From Sphingobium sp. YR768 (GTDB lineage: Bacteria; Pseudomonadota; Alphaproteobacteria; Sphingomonadales; Sphingomonadaceae): a stretch of 64,000 nt of DNA. Positions 1 through 8,357 of the stretch are shown piece by piece; position 1 is the stretch's first letter, and each line of letters begins with the position of its first letter. The notes under the pieces were generated by a model that worked only from the letters and a program-made list of their open reading frames with translations, did not search any database and was not told the DNA's origin. The stretch is taken from contig NZ_FOGE01000012.1 in NCBI RefSeq assembly GCF_900111125.1, positions 92,729-156,728 on the forward strand, written 5' to 3'. The position numbers were made by a program, and so were the translations under genes.

Positions 1-556
1 AGCGTATGCCGCCGGTGCAAAACATTGCGATCTTCGGGCTGCGGCCCTGCGTCTTGAGGTCGGCGGCGAAGGCGTCGAACCAGTCGGGGAAGTCGCGAAA
101 GGAGCGGGTCGCGGGGTCGATCGCATTTTCGAAGGTGCCGCAGGCGACTTCATAGGCGTTGCGGGTGTCGATCAGGATCGTGTCGGGATCGGCGATCAGC
201 GCGTTCCATTCGGCCGGGTCGAGATGGGTGCCCGCCTGATTGGCGGGGTCGAGATCGCCCGCGCCCAAAGTCACGATTTCCGCCTTCACCTTCACCTTCA
301 TCCGGGCGAAGGGGGCTTGCGTGGCCTGCGCATATTTGACGTCCGTTTCCGCGCAGCCGGGCAGCGCGCGGATATGGGCGATCAGGGCCGTAACGGCGTC
401 CGCATCGCCGGCGACCGTGCCATTGATCCCCTCCCCCGCGACGATCAGCGTGCCGCAGGTGCCAAGGTCTGCGCAGACGGCCTTGAGATCGGCGGCGATC
501 GCCTGCGGATCGGCGAAGCGGGTGAAATGATAGAGGGCGGCGACGGTATAGGACAT
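1..556 (-). CDS. trhO: tRNA uridine(34) hydroxylase TrhO, C-terminus cut by window edge
   Basis: The reverse strand from an ATG at 556 reads MSYTVAALYHF and stays open to base 1, giving 185 codons with the 3' end outside the window. The last visible residues are FCTGGIR, the rhodanese active-site loop that carries the catalytic Cys in the TrhO/YceA family. An acylphosphatase-like N-terminal half (ATG to about residue 95) precedes a rhodanese domain (ILIDTRNAYEVACG). Family members hydroxylate U34 of some tRNAs using oxygen. The gene diverges from pdeM with about 65 bp between the starts. Family assignment is firm; the missing part is the end of the rhodanese domain and the C-terminal tail. 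Confidence 0.9.
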   Translation of the reverse strand, partial: MSYTVAALYHFTRFADPQAIAADLKAVCADLGTCGTLIVAGEGINGTVAGDADAVTALIAHIRALPGCAETDVKYAQATQAPFARMKVKVKAEIVTLGAGDLDPANQAGTHLDPAEWNALIADPDTILIDTRNAYEVACGTFENAIDPATRSFRDFPDWFDAFAADLKTQGRSPKIAMFCTGGIR

Positions 557-621
557 GGCGGCCCCTATAGGCGCTGCGCGCGCCTCTTGAAAGCCGGGGC
601 GTAGAGGCGCATAGCCGGGCG

Positions 622-1281
622 ATGGTTCCCCTTTCGTTCGCAGGTCATGCGTTTCTGGCGCTGCCCGAAGCCGCGCTCTTCTGGCCCGATCAGCATGCGC
701 TGCTGGTGGCGGACCTGCATTTCGAGAAAGCGAGCTGGTATGCCCGGTTCGGCCAGTTCCTGCCCCCGCATGACAGTCAGGCGACGCTGGACGTGATCGA
801 GGCGCTGGTGGCGCGCACCGGCGCGCGGGCGGTCTGGTCGCTGGGGGACAGTTTCCATGATGCCGATGGCGCCGCGCGGCTGGACCCGAAGGCCCGCGAC
901 CGGCTGACTGCCCTTACGGAAAGGCTGGACTGGACCTGGATTACCGGCAATCATGACGTCGGGGTTGCGGCCATGCCGGGGGGACGGCGCGTGGCGGAGG
1001 CGGAAGTGGGGGGCATCTGGTTGCGGCATGAAGCCGATCCGGAGGACAAGCGGCCGGAGATTTCGGGCCATTTCCATCCCAAGCTGCGCCTGTCGCTGCG
1101 CGGACGGCATGTGTCGCGCCGCTGCTTCGTGGGATCGGCAACCAAGCTGATCCTGCCGGCGCTGGGCGCGCTGACGGGGGGACTGGATGCGGGCCATGGG
1201 GAGATTCGCCGCGCGGTGGGGCCGGGTGCGGCTGCGTTGGTGCCGGTCGCGGACCGGTTGCTGCGCTTTCCCTTATCGTAA
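622..1281 (+). CDS. pdeM: Ligase-associated DNA damage response endonuclease PdeM (metallophosphatase)
   Basis: This 219-residue protein has the calcineurin-like phosphoesterase metal motifs in order: DLH (D31, H33), GD (G75-D76), GNHD (109-112) and GHFH (149-152). The N-terminal pattern (G-H-x-F-x-A-L-P-E-A-A-L-F-W) and its length match the PdeM family. That family is normally encoded with an ATP-dependent DNA ligase, an exonuclease-like protein and an Lhr-type helicase, and it acts as a DNA endonuclease or phosphodiesterase in end repair. No ligase is nearby; the Lhr-type helicase of the same system lies at 36918-39341. No strong Shine-Dalgarno sequence is visible, so the start rests on family alignment. 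Confidence 0.87.
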   Translation: MVPLSFAGHAFLALPEAALFWPDQHALLVADLHFEKASWYARFGQFLPPHDSQATLDVIEALVARTGARAVWSLGDSFHDADGAARLDPKARDRLTALTERLDWTWITGNHDVGVAAMPGGRRVAEAEVGGIWLRHEADPEDKRPEISGHFHPKLRLSLRGRHVSRRCFVGSATKLILPALGALTGGLDAGHGEIRRAVGPGAAALVPVADRLLRFPLS

Positions 1282-1310
1282 AGGGACGCTACGGAAATCG
1301 GACGCGCATT

Positions 1311-1328
1311 TGTTGCTATATAGCAACA
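1311..1328. promoter_or_regulatory. Perfect 18-bp palindrome upstream of TonB receptor gene
   Basis: TGTTGCTATATAGCAACA reads identically on both strands. It lies 30 bp after the pdeM stop and 139 bp before the receptor start. It has no spacer loop, is not followed by a T run and is AT-rich at its centre, which fits a dimeric repressor operator better than a terminator. The cognate regulator is unknown. Confidence 0.5.
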
Positions 1329-1467
1329 TAGGGCGAATGTGCGCTTCCGCACCTGCGGAAAAATCCCCTGAAATCTGCCGAGTCTTGCCAACATCGCGCT
1401 GTGGCAGCATAATCACCCTTATCCCGACGCGGCGAAAAGTCGTGCGGGCCAGGAGAGGATTGCCATC

Positions 1468-4269
1468 ATGACAGCCAAGAGTCCCTTGCTGACGTCCGTA
1501 GGCGCGCTGGCGCTGTGCCTGTTTGCCCCCGCTGCCCTGGCGCAGGAAGAGACGGCGCCACAGGGTGCCGCTGACCCGAACGAAGCCCAGATCATCGTCA
1601 CCGCCACCCGCCGGGCCAGTCCCCTGTCCGACGTGCCTATCGCGGTGTCGGCGGTGGGTGCGCAGGCGATGCTCAATAGCGGCGCGAGCGACATCCGCAC
1701 GCTGAACCAGCTTGCCCCGTCCCTGCTCGTGTCCTCGACCGGGTCCGAAGCCAATGCCTCGGCCCGCATCCGTGGCATCGGCACGGTGGGCGACAATCCG
1801 GGTCTGGAAAGCTCCGTCGCGGTATTCATCGACGGTGTCTATCGGTCGCGCACCGGCGCGGGCCTCAATGAACTGGGCGAGATCGAACGGGTGGAGGTGC
1901 TGCGCGGGCCGCAGGGCACCCTGTTCGGCCGCAATGCGTCGGCGGGCCTGATCAACATCATCAGCAAGGCGCCGGAAAATACGTTCAACGCCAAGGGTGA
2001 GATCACCTATGGCAATTATGATTATTGGCGGCTGTCGGGCCGCGTCACCGGGCCGGTGGCGGAGGGCATCGCCCTGTCGCTGGACGGGGTGTGGAGCAAG
2101 CGCGACGGATTCTACAAGCTGGTCGACGGCAGCGGCGCGAAGGTCGGTGATACGAACGACCGCAACCGCTATTTCCTGCGCGGACAGGCGCTGATCGAGC
2201 CGAATGACGCGCTGTCGATCCGGCTGATCGGCGATTATACCAATCGCGACGAAAGCTGCTGCGGCGCGGCCTATATCGAAACGCGCGAGCGGGTTCCGGT
2301 GGCGGGCGGCGGTTATGGCACCGCGCCGTTCAACCGGATCGCCGCGATCCTGGCAGGGCAAGGCAGCGTCATCGCCGCCAATCCCTATGATCGGGAATTG
2401 TCGCCCACGCCGGGCCGGGACTATGTCAGCAAGCTACGCGACTGGGGCCTGTCGGGCGAGATTAATTATGATTTCGGTGGCGCCAAGCTGACCAGCATCA
2501 CCGCCTATCGCGACTATAAATCCCGCGATTATGGCGATTATGACTATAATGCCGCCGACCTCCTCTATCGCGACCCTAACACCTATCGCCAGTTCAAGAC
2601 CTTCACGCAGGAATTGCGGTTGCAGGGATCGGCCTTTGCCGACAAGCTCGACTGGCTGGTGGGCGGCTATTACGCCAATGAACGGCTGACCTTGCAGGAT
2701 AATATCCGCTTCGGCGCCGATTATGGCAGGTTTGCCGCCTGTCGCCTGATGGCGGGCGCGGGTGCCACCAGCAACTTTACGGCGGCGCAACTGGCCGCCT
2801 GTGGCAGTGGCCTTGCCACTTCTGCGCTGATCAACGGAACGCAGGCGCAATTGAATGCCGGGTTGACCGCCGCGCTGATCGCACGGGGTTTGCCGGCGGC
2901 GACCGCAGCGGCGCAGGCCGGGGCGATTTCCACCGGCCTTGGCAACGGGCTGCGCGCGCTGGCGGCGATACCGTCAGGCACGGGCGACGTGGCATCGCTC
3001 TATCGGCAGAAGAGTGAGAATTGGGCGATCTTCACCCATAATATCGTCCATATCACCAACCGGCTCGATCTGACTTTGGGCCTGCGCTACACCCATGAAA
3101 GCAAGCGCTTCTCGTCCGATTTCAATAACAATAATGCGACCTGCGCGGCGTTGCAGTCGTCCGCCCTGCCCTCGCTGGCTACAAATGCGGCGCTGGGCAG
3201 CGCGGCGGCGCTGGCGGGCGGCATCCTGACGCTGGGGTGCCTGGGCAATGGATCGACCAGCCTGAATGCGCTGAACCTGAACGACAAGATCAGCGACGGG
3301 GAGTTTTCGGGGACGGCCGTGCTGTCCTGGAAGCCGATCGACGACCTGCTGCTCTATGGCAGCTATTCCAAGGGCTATAAGGCGGGCGGCTATAATCTGG
3401 ATCGGTTCCAGCTGGGATCGACCGGGCTGAATGCCATTCCCGCCGTGTTCGCGCCGCGCACCAATGCCGATGTCACCAGCCTGCGCTTCGCGGCGGAAAA
3501 GGTGGATTCCTTCGAGGTGGGCCTGAAATATGCCCAGCCCAAATGGAGCGCCAACATCGCCGCCTTCCGACAGGAGTTCAAGAATTTCCAGCTCAACACC
3601 TTCAACGGCACCAGCTTCGTCGTGCAGAATATCAATGGCTGCGACAGCGCGCTGAGCGCCACGCGGACCTGCGATAGCGGCGATGTGGGGCCGGGCCTGA
3701 TCAGCCAGGGCGTGGAACTGGAACTGACGGCGACCCCGGTGCGCGATTTCCGGGTGTCGGGCGGCCTGACCTATGCCCGCGCGAAATTCGCCAACCGGCT
3801 GGTGGGCAGCAGTGACGGCAGCGTGCCGCTGGACCCGGCGCTGTTCCTGCTGCCGGGATCGATCAACTCCAACGCGCCGCAGCTCGTCACCACCGCCAGC
3901 GTCGCCTGGACCCCGGCGATCGGATCATCGGGCCTGTCCGCCCTCTTCTATGTCGATGGCCGCCTGACCAGCGACTATAATACCGGGTCGGACCTGTTCC
4001 CCGAAAAGCGGCAGGATGGCTATGCGATCGTCAATGCGCGCGTCGGTATTCGCGGCAAGGACCAGCGCTGGGCGATCGAACTGTGGGGGCAGAATATCTT
4101 CAACCAGGATTATACCCAGGTCGCCTTCTCCAGCCCGCTCCAGTCCAGCAGCCCGGCGACGTCGACCACCGGCCAGTTCGCAACGGGTGCGCCGATGGCG
4201 AACCAGCTGATCTCCGCCTATCTGGCGGAGCCTCGGACTTACGGCATCACTTTGCGCGGGAGTTTCTGA
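1468..4269 (+). CDS. TonB-dependent outer membrane receptor
   Basis: This 933-residue protein starts with a signal peptide (cleavage after ALAQ, about residue 26), followed by a TonB-box/plug start (QIIVTATRR, about 42-50) and a plug domain containing RVEVLRGPQGTLFGRNA. The rest is a 22-strand-type beta-barrel that ends in a C-terminal Phe (TLRGSF), the outer-membrane insertion signal. A good ribosome site (AGGAGAGG at 1451-1458) precedes the ATG. Such receptors import siderophores, vitamins, sugars or aromatics with TonB energy; the substrate cannot be read from sequence. Two Ala/Gly/Leu-rich segments with Cys pairs (about residues 423-505 and 555-605) look like long extracellular loops. The 3' end overlaps the convergent YggS gene by 23 bp. 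Confidence 0.94.
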   Translation: MTAKSPLLTSVGALALCLFAPAALAQEETAPQGAADPNEAQIIVTATRRASPLSDVPIAVSAVGAQAMLNSGASDIRTLNQLAPSLLVSSTGSEANASARIRGIGTVGDNPGLESSVAVFIDGVYRSRTGAGLNELGEIERVEVLRGPQGTLFGRNASAGLINIISKAPENTFNAKGEITYGNYDYWRLSGRVTGPVAEGIALSLDGVWSKRDGFYKLVDGSGAKVGDTNDRNRYFLRGQALIEPNDALSIRLIGDYTNRDESCCGAAYIETRERVPVAGGGYGTAPFNRIAAILAGQGSVIAANPYDRELSPTPGRDYVSKLRDWGLSGEINYDFGGAKLTSITAYRDYKSRDYGDYDYNAADLLYRDPNTYRQFKTFTQELRLQGSAFADKLDWLVGGYYANERLTLQDNIRFGADYGRFAACRLMAGAGATSNFTAAQLAACGSGLATSALINGTQAQLNAGLTAALIARGLPAATAAAQAGAISTGLGNGLRALAAIPSGTGDVASLYRQKSENWAIFTHNIVHITNRLDLTLGLRYTHESKRFSSDFNNNNATCAALQSSALPSLATNAALGSAAALAGGILTLGCLGNGSTSLNALNLNDKISDGEFSGTAVLSWKPIDDLLLYGSYSKGYKAGGYNLDRFQLGSTGLNAIPAVFAPRTNADVTSLRFAAEKVDSFEVGLKYAQPKWSANIAAFRQEFKNFQLNTFNGTSFVVQNINGCDSALSATRTCDSGDVGPGLISQGVELELTATPVRDFRVSGGLTYARAKFANRLVGSSDGSVPLDPALFLLPGSINSNAPQLVTTASVAWTPAIGSSGLSALFYVDGRLTSDYNTGSDLFPEKRQDGYAIVNARVGIRGKDQRWAIELWGQNIFNQDYTQVAFSSPLQSSSPATSTTGQFATGAPMANQLISAYLAEPRTYGITLRGSF

Positions 4270-4981
4270 GCATGCCCCTCCCGCTTGCCGGTACCGGGCG
4301 GGCGGGAGAGGGTCTTTGCCCGAACAGGGCGGTGCCGACGCGAATGTCGGTCGCGCCCAGCATGATCGCGGTTTCATAATCGCCCGACATGCCCATGGAC
4401 AGGCGCGCGAGGCCCTCCTCGCGCGCCATTTTCGCGAGCAGGGCGAAGAAGGGCGCAGCCTCGATATCTGCGGGCGGCACGCACATCAGGCCCAGCAGCG
4501 GAATATCGGCATCGCGCGCGGCGGCGATCAGCGCGGGCGTGTCGGCAATGGGGCAGCCGCCTTTTTGTTCTTCCCCACCGATATTGACCTGAAGGAAACA
4601 GGGGATGCGCTTGCCCGCGGCATCCATCGCCTTGGCCAGCGCAGCCAGCAGCGAGGGCCGGTCGAGGCCGTGGATCACATCGAACAGGGCGACCGCTTCG
4701 GCCGCCTTGTTGGATTGGAGCTGGCCGACCAGATGCAGTTCTATATCGGCATATTCCTCCCGCAGGGCAGGCCATTTTTCCTGGCTTTCCTGCACGCGAT
4801 TTTCCCCGAAGACGCGCTGGCCGGCCGCGATCAGCGGGCAAATGGCGTCGGCGTCATGCGTCTTGGACACGGCGATCAGGTTGATGTCGTCGGCGGTGCG
4901 GCGGGTCAGGCGGGCGGCGCGATCGATGGAATCGCGCAGATCGGCCAGGCGCTGGGCCGCTTCTTGGGTGTCGGTGGTCAT
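4247..4981 (-). CDS. YggS-family PLP-binding protein (PLP homeostasis)
   Basis: This 244-residue protein contains the PLP lysine motif IAVSKTH (about 35-41), GENRVQE (about 59-65), HLVGQLQSNK (about 83-92) and the C-terminal SMGMSGDYETAIMLGAT block with RVGTALFG. These are the landmarks of the YggS/PROSC (PLPBP) family, single-domain alanine-racemase-fold proteins that bind PLP and buffer its levels without known catalysis. It diverges from the ThiE-like gene with only 23 bp between starts, so the two promoters must overlap. Its 3' end runs into the TonB receptor gene. A run of about 20 residues after the family C-terminus (PSPARPVPASGRG) is an extension. Confidence 0.93.
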   Translation of the reverse strand: MTTDTQEAAQRLADLRDSIDRAARLTRRTADDINLIAVSKTHDADAICPLIAAGQRVFGENRVQESQEKWPALREEYADIELHLVGQLQSNKAAEAVALFDVIHGLDRPSLLAALAKAMDAAGKRIPCFLQVNIGGEEQKGGCPIADTPALIAAARDADIPLLGLMCVPPADIEAAPFFALLAKMAREEGLARLSMGMSGDYETAIMLGATDIRVGTALFGQRPSPARPVPASGRGMLRNSRAK

Positions 4982-5004
4982 GGGCGCTGCTATAGGCGAA
5001 GGCC

Positions 5005-5553
5005 ATGCAGCGCCGCCACCGCAAAAAACTGCCCACCTTGTGGCTTATGACGGACGAGCGGGTGGAAGACGTGGCGTTGCTGGCGGCCGCCGCACGATTG
5101 CCCAAGGGGGCGGCGGGGATCGTCTTTCGCCATTATCGCATGGGACCGACGGAGCGGCGGGCGCTGTTCGAAGCGCTGCGGCAGATTGCCCGGCGGCGGC
5201 GGTTGCTATTGCTGCTGGCGGGCAGTGCGAAGGACGCGGCCGCATGGCGGGCGGATGGAGTGCATGGTCGCGACCGGCGGCGGGTGATGCGACCTCTGCT
5301 GCGTAGCCGTCCGGTGCATGATGTGCGGGAGGCTGTCGCGGCGGGCGGCGCTGATCTGTGCTTTGTCTCCCCCCTGTTCCCGACCCGATCGCATCCGGGC
5401 GCGAAGACGCTGGGGCGGGTGCGCTTTGCGGCGCTGGCGCGGCAGGTCGAGGCGCCGGTCATAGCGCTGGGCGGGGTGCGGGCAGCGCATCGCCGGATGT
5501 TGGCAGGAATCGGCGCGGATGGATGGGCGGCGATCGATGGACTGACCCAATAG
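5005..5553 (+). CDS. ThiE/TenI-like protein, thiamine phosphate synthase family, degenerate
   Basis: The 182-residue protein resembles thiamine phosphate synthase. It begins a TIM-barrel pattern (LWLMTDER), has RADGVHG at the position of the family's GVHxGQ loop, then GGADLCFVSPLFPTRSHPGAKTLG and APVIALGGV, both strongly ThiE-like. The GQxD pyrophosphate/substrate motif is replaced by GRDRRR, so it may be a TenI-like paralogue or have altered activity rather than be the main ThiE. No other thiamine gene is adjacent. The N-terminus MQRRHRKKLP is basic; the start is uncertain by a few codons. Confidence 0.72.
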   Translation: MQRRHRKKLPTLWLMTDERVEDVALLAAAARLPKGAAGIVFRHYRMGPTERRALFEALRQIARRRRLLLLLAGSAKDAAAWRADGVHGRDRRRVMRPLLRSRPVHDVREAVAAGGADLCFVSPLFPTRSHPGAKTLGRVRFAALARQVEAPVIALGGVRAAHRRMLAGIGADGWAAIDGLTQ

Positions 5554-5569
5554 ATGGCGGAACTGGGGT

Positions 5570-5583
5570 CCTGCTTTCGCAGG
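5570..5583. repeat. Short hairpin repeat CCTGC-TTTC-GCAGG, copy 1
   Basis: A 5-bp stem with a TTTC loop, embedded in a longer shared core (cctgctttcgcaggagccc) that recurs at 24852. Each copy sits between convergent genes, here between the ThiE-like gene and the HAD phosphatase. This suggests a REP-like element or bidirectional transcription end. Confidence 0.55.
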
Positions 5584-5599
5584 AGCCCATCGCATTCAA

Positions 5600-6274
5600 T
5601 CAGATCCAGTCCACCCGCGTCCACCCGCGTTCCGCTGCCAGTTTGGCCAGCGGCTTGTGCGGATTGGAGGCGAAGGGGATGTCGGCATATTCCAGCATCG
5701 GCGCGTCGGACACATGGTCGGAATAGGCACGGATATGAGCCTGGCTGCGGTCGATCGCCTGCGCGGCCATCCATGCCTTGATCATCCGCAGCTTGCCGGT
5801 GTCGTAGCAATTTTCGCCAGCGATCTTTGCCCGGACATAGCGCAGATCCTGGCTGAGATGATCGGTGGCGATGACCGCATCAAAGCCCAGCCGCCGGGCG
5901 ATCGGTTCGACATAGAGGCGGTAGGAGGCGGTGGCGAGCACCAGCATATAGCCGTCGGCCCGATCCTGCGCGATCTGTGCGACGGCGCCTGCGCGCAGAT
6001 TCTTCGTCACGACATGATCGGCATAGCTTTCGATATGCGGCATCAGTTTGGCGCGTTCGACATTAGGACCGATCATCAGCGCCTGATTCAGTTCCTTCAG
6101 CCGCTGTCGGCTGATCAGCTTGAGCACATAAGCCAGCATCAGCAGGATGACGCAGGGTAGCAGCAGCAGCCGCCAGGGCGCCATCCGCCGCGCCACATGG
6201 ATCAGGAATCCCGTATAGGTGCCGCTGAACGTCACCGTGCGGTCCATGTCGTAGATCGCCAGCCTGTGCTTCAT
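5600..6274 (-). CDS. HAD-superfamily phosphatase (HAD-IB, PSPase-like)
   Basis: This 224-residue protein has HAD motif I DMDRT (D9, D11), motif II LATAS (about 114-118), a motif III lysine (TGKLRMI, about 160) and motif IV AYSDHVSDAPM (about 184-194). A hydrophobic stretch at about 33-52 (WRLLLLPCVILLMLAYVLKL) suggests membrane association or the helical cap. This is the HAD-IB pattern of SerB-like phosphatases and lyso-lipid or cell-envelope phosphatases; the substrate is unknown. It diverges from the Mla operon with about 100 bp between starts. Confidence 0.85.
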   Translation of the reverse strand: MKHRLAIYDMDRTVTFSGTYTGFLIHVARRMAPWRLLLLPCVILLMLAYVLKLISRQRLKELNQALMIGPNVERAKLMPHIESYADHVVTKNLRAGAVAQIAQDRADGYMLVLATASYRLYVEPIARRLGFDAVIATDHLSQDLRYVRAKIAGENCYDTGKLRMIKAWMAAQAIDRSQAHIRAYSDHVSDAPMLEYADIPFASNPHKPLAKLAAERGWTRVDWI

Positions 6275-6372
6275 ACCGTGTCCGAAACTTTTGCCCTTGC
6301 TCTTCGTTGTGGCTTGCGGATGGGCCGTTTCGGCTTGCCGTGCAACCGATAATGGACCACTAATCCCGTCAC

Positions 6373-7482
6373 ATGAACAAAGCCGCTGATCTTGCCGAAG
6401 ACAGAAATGACGGCAGCAGCGTAATCCGGCTTTCCGGATCGCTGGCCATCGCCTGCCTTTCCGACCTGCCCGACCGGCTGGAGGCTGTGCAGGGTCCTGT
6501 CACCGCCATCGACCTGAGCGATGTCGATCATATGGACACGATCGGCGCCTGGACGGTGCATCGCACCGCAAAGCGGCTGAACTGCCAGATCACGGGCGGG
6601 ACGGAAGATGCCCGTCGGCTGGTCGATGCGGTCGGCCAACTGGACGAGCCGGTGCCGATCCGCCCGGATTATGTGCATCCGGTGTCGCGGGTGGTGGGCC
6701 AGATTGGCGAGGCGGTCACGGCCGCCGGATCGACGCTGGTCGGGCTGCTCGGCTTCTTTGGCGGCACGCTGGTCGCAAGCTGGCATATCATCCGCCATCC
6801 CAGCCGTTTCCGCCTGAATGCGGTGGTGCAGCGGTTCGAGGTGGTGGGCGTATCCGCGCTCGGCATCATCGGCCTGATGAGTTTCCTGATCGGCATCGTC
6901 ATCGCCCAGCAGGGATCGGTGCAGTTGCGCCAGTTCGGCATGGAGATGCTGACGATCAATCTGGTCGGCCGCCTCACCTTCCGTGAACTGGGCGTATTGA
7001 TGACCGCGATCATGGTGGCGGGCCGGTCTGGCTCCGCCTTCGCGGCGCAGCTTGGCACGATGAAGCTGACCGAGGAGGTCGACGCCATGCGCACGATCGG
7101 CGTGTCGCCGATGGAGGCGCTGGTGTTGCCGCGCACGCTGGCGGTGGTCGTCATGATGCCGCTGCTCGGTTTTTATGCATCGATCATGTCGGTGATTGGC
7201 GGCGGATTCCTGTGCGCGGTCGCGCTTGAGATTCCGCCCATCACCTTCATCCAGCGGCTGCGGGAAGTGGTGCCGATCACCGACCTATGGGTCGGCCTGA
7301 TCAAGGCGCCGGTCTTTGGCATCATCATCGGCCTGTCGGGCTGTTTCCAGGGGATGCAGGTGAAGGCCAATGCCGAGGAAGTCGGGCTGCGCACCACCGC
7401 TGCGGTGGTGCAGGCGATCTTCCTGGTTATCGTGATCGACGCTTTCTTTGCCGTCTTCTTCACCTGGGTCGGATGGAACTGA
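6373..7482 (+). CDS. mlaE: MlaE-type ABC permease with N-terminal STAS domain
   Basis: In this 369-residue fusion, residues 1 to about 95 form a STAS/MlaB-like domain (IDLSDVDHMDTIGAWTVHR), and residues about 120-369 form an MlaE permease with the family block GRSGSAFAAQLGTMKLTEEVDA followed by MRTIGVSP and several membrane helices. MlaE permeases move phospholipids between the inner membrane and the periplasmic MCE carrier. This is the first gene of a four-gene operon: it overlaps the ATPase gene by 1 bp (TGATG), and MCE and lipoprotein genes follow. The fusion replaces a separate mlaB gene. Confidence 0.93.
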   Translation: MNKAADLAEDRNDGSSVIRLSGSLAIACLSDLPDRLEAVQGPVTAIDLSDVDHMDTIGAWTVHRTAKRLNCQITGGTEDARRLVDAVGQLDEPVPIRPDYVHPVSRVVGQIGEAVTAAGSTLVGLLGFFGGTLVASWHIIRHPSRFRLNAVVQRFEVVGVSALGIIGLMSFLIGIVIAQQGSVQLRQFGMEMLTINLVGRLTFRELGVLMTAIMVAGRSGSAFAAQLGTMKLTEEVDAMRTIGVSPMEALVLPRTLAVVVMMPLLGFYASIMSVIGGGFLCAVALEIPPITFIQRLREVVPITDLWVGLIKAPVFGIIIGLSGCFQGMQVKANAEEVGLRTTAAVVQAIFLVIVIDAFFAVFFTWVGWN

Positions 7483-8354
7483 TGAGCGAAGAGGATATCC
7501 AGCAGGCTGAGGAACAGCGGATTGAGGAGGCGCTGGCATCCAGCGACATCGCGATCAAGGTATGCGGTCTGAAGAATAGTTTCGGCGATCAGGTCGTGCA
7601 TGAAGGGCTCGATCTGGACGTCTATCGCGGCGAGATCATCGGCGTGGTCGGCGGATCGGGCACCGGCAAGTCGGTGCTGATGCGCTCCATCATCGGCCTC
7701 CAGACGCCGGATGAGGGCGAAATCCACGTCTTCGGTGAGAATATGGTCGGCCGTCTGGATGACGAGGCCCTGGCGATCCGCAAGCGCTGGGGCGTGTTGT
7801 TTCAGGGCGGCGCACTCTTTTCCACGCTGACGGTTGCCGAGAATGTCGAAGTGCCGATCCGCGAATATTATCCCAATATCGGCGGAACGTTGCGCGACGA
7901 GATTGCCGCCTACAAGATCCGGATGACCGGCCTGCCGACCGAGGCTGGCCCCAAATATCCGTCGGAACTGTCGGGTGGCATGAAGAAGCGCGCCGGTCTG
8001 GCCCGCGCGCTGGCGCTGGACCCCGATTTGCTGTTTCTGGACGAGCCGACGGCCGGCCTCGACCCGATCGGTGCCGCCGCCTTCGATGAGATGACGCGCA
8101 AGTTGCAACAGACGCTGGGCCTGACCGTCTTCCTCATTACCCATGATCTCGATACGCTCTATTCGATCTGTGACCGGGTGGCGGTGCTGGCGGACAAGAA
8201 GGTGACGGCAGTCGGTACGATTCCCGAATTGCTGGCCACGGACCATCCGTGGATACAGGAATATTTCAACGGTCCGCGCGGCCGGGCCGCCACGGCGGCG
8301 GTCGAGCGTGAAAAGAACAGGGCGGCCGATGGCCAGCCGGACGGAAGGCGATAG
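7482..8354 (+). CDS. mlaF: MlaF-type ABC transporter ATP-binding protein
   Basis: A 290-residue ABC ATPase with Walker A GGSGTGKS (about 58-65), signature LSGGMKKR (about 163-170), Walker B LLFLDEPTAGLDP (about 183-195) and the switch His in LITHDLDTL. LSGGMKKRAGLARALALDP is the usual block of the MlaF/Ttg2A group. I chose the ATG at 7482, which overlaps the permease stop; the longer reading frame upstream runs inside mlaE. The encoded ATPase powers the MlaE permease. The C-terminal tail after about residue 260 is charged and lacks family motifs. Confidence 0.93.
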   Translation: MSEEDIQQAEEQRIEEALASSDIAIKVCGLKNSFGDQVVHEGLDLDVYRGEIIGVVGGSGTGKSVLMRSIIGLQTPDEGEIHVFGENMVGRLDDEALAIRKRWGVLFQGGALFSTLTVAENVEVPIREYYPNIGGTLRDEIAAYKIRMTGLPTEAGPKYPSELSGGMKKRAGLARALALDPDLLFLDEPTAGLDPIGAAAFDEMTRKLQQTLGLTVFLITHDLDTLYSICDRVAVLADKKVTAVGTIPELLATDHPWIQEYFNGPRGRAATAAVEREKNRAADGQPDGRR

Positions 8355-8357
8355 GAT

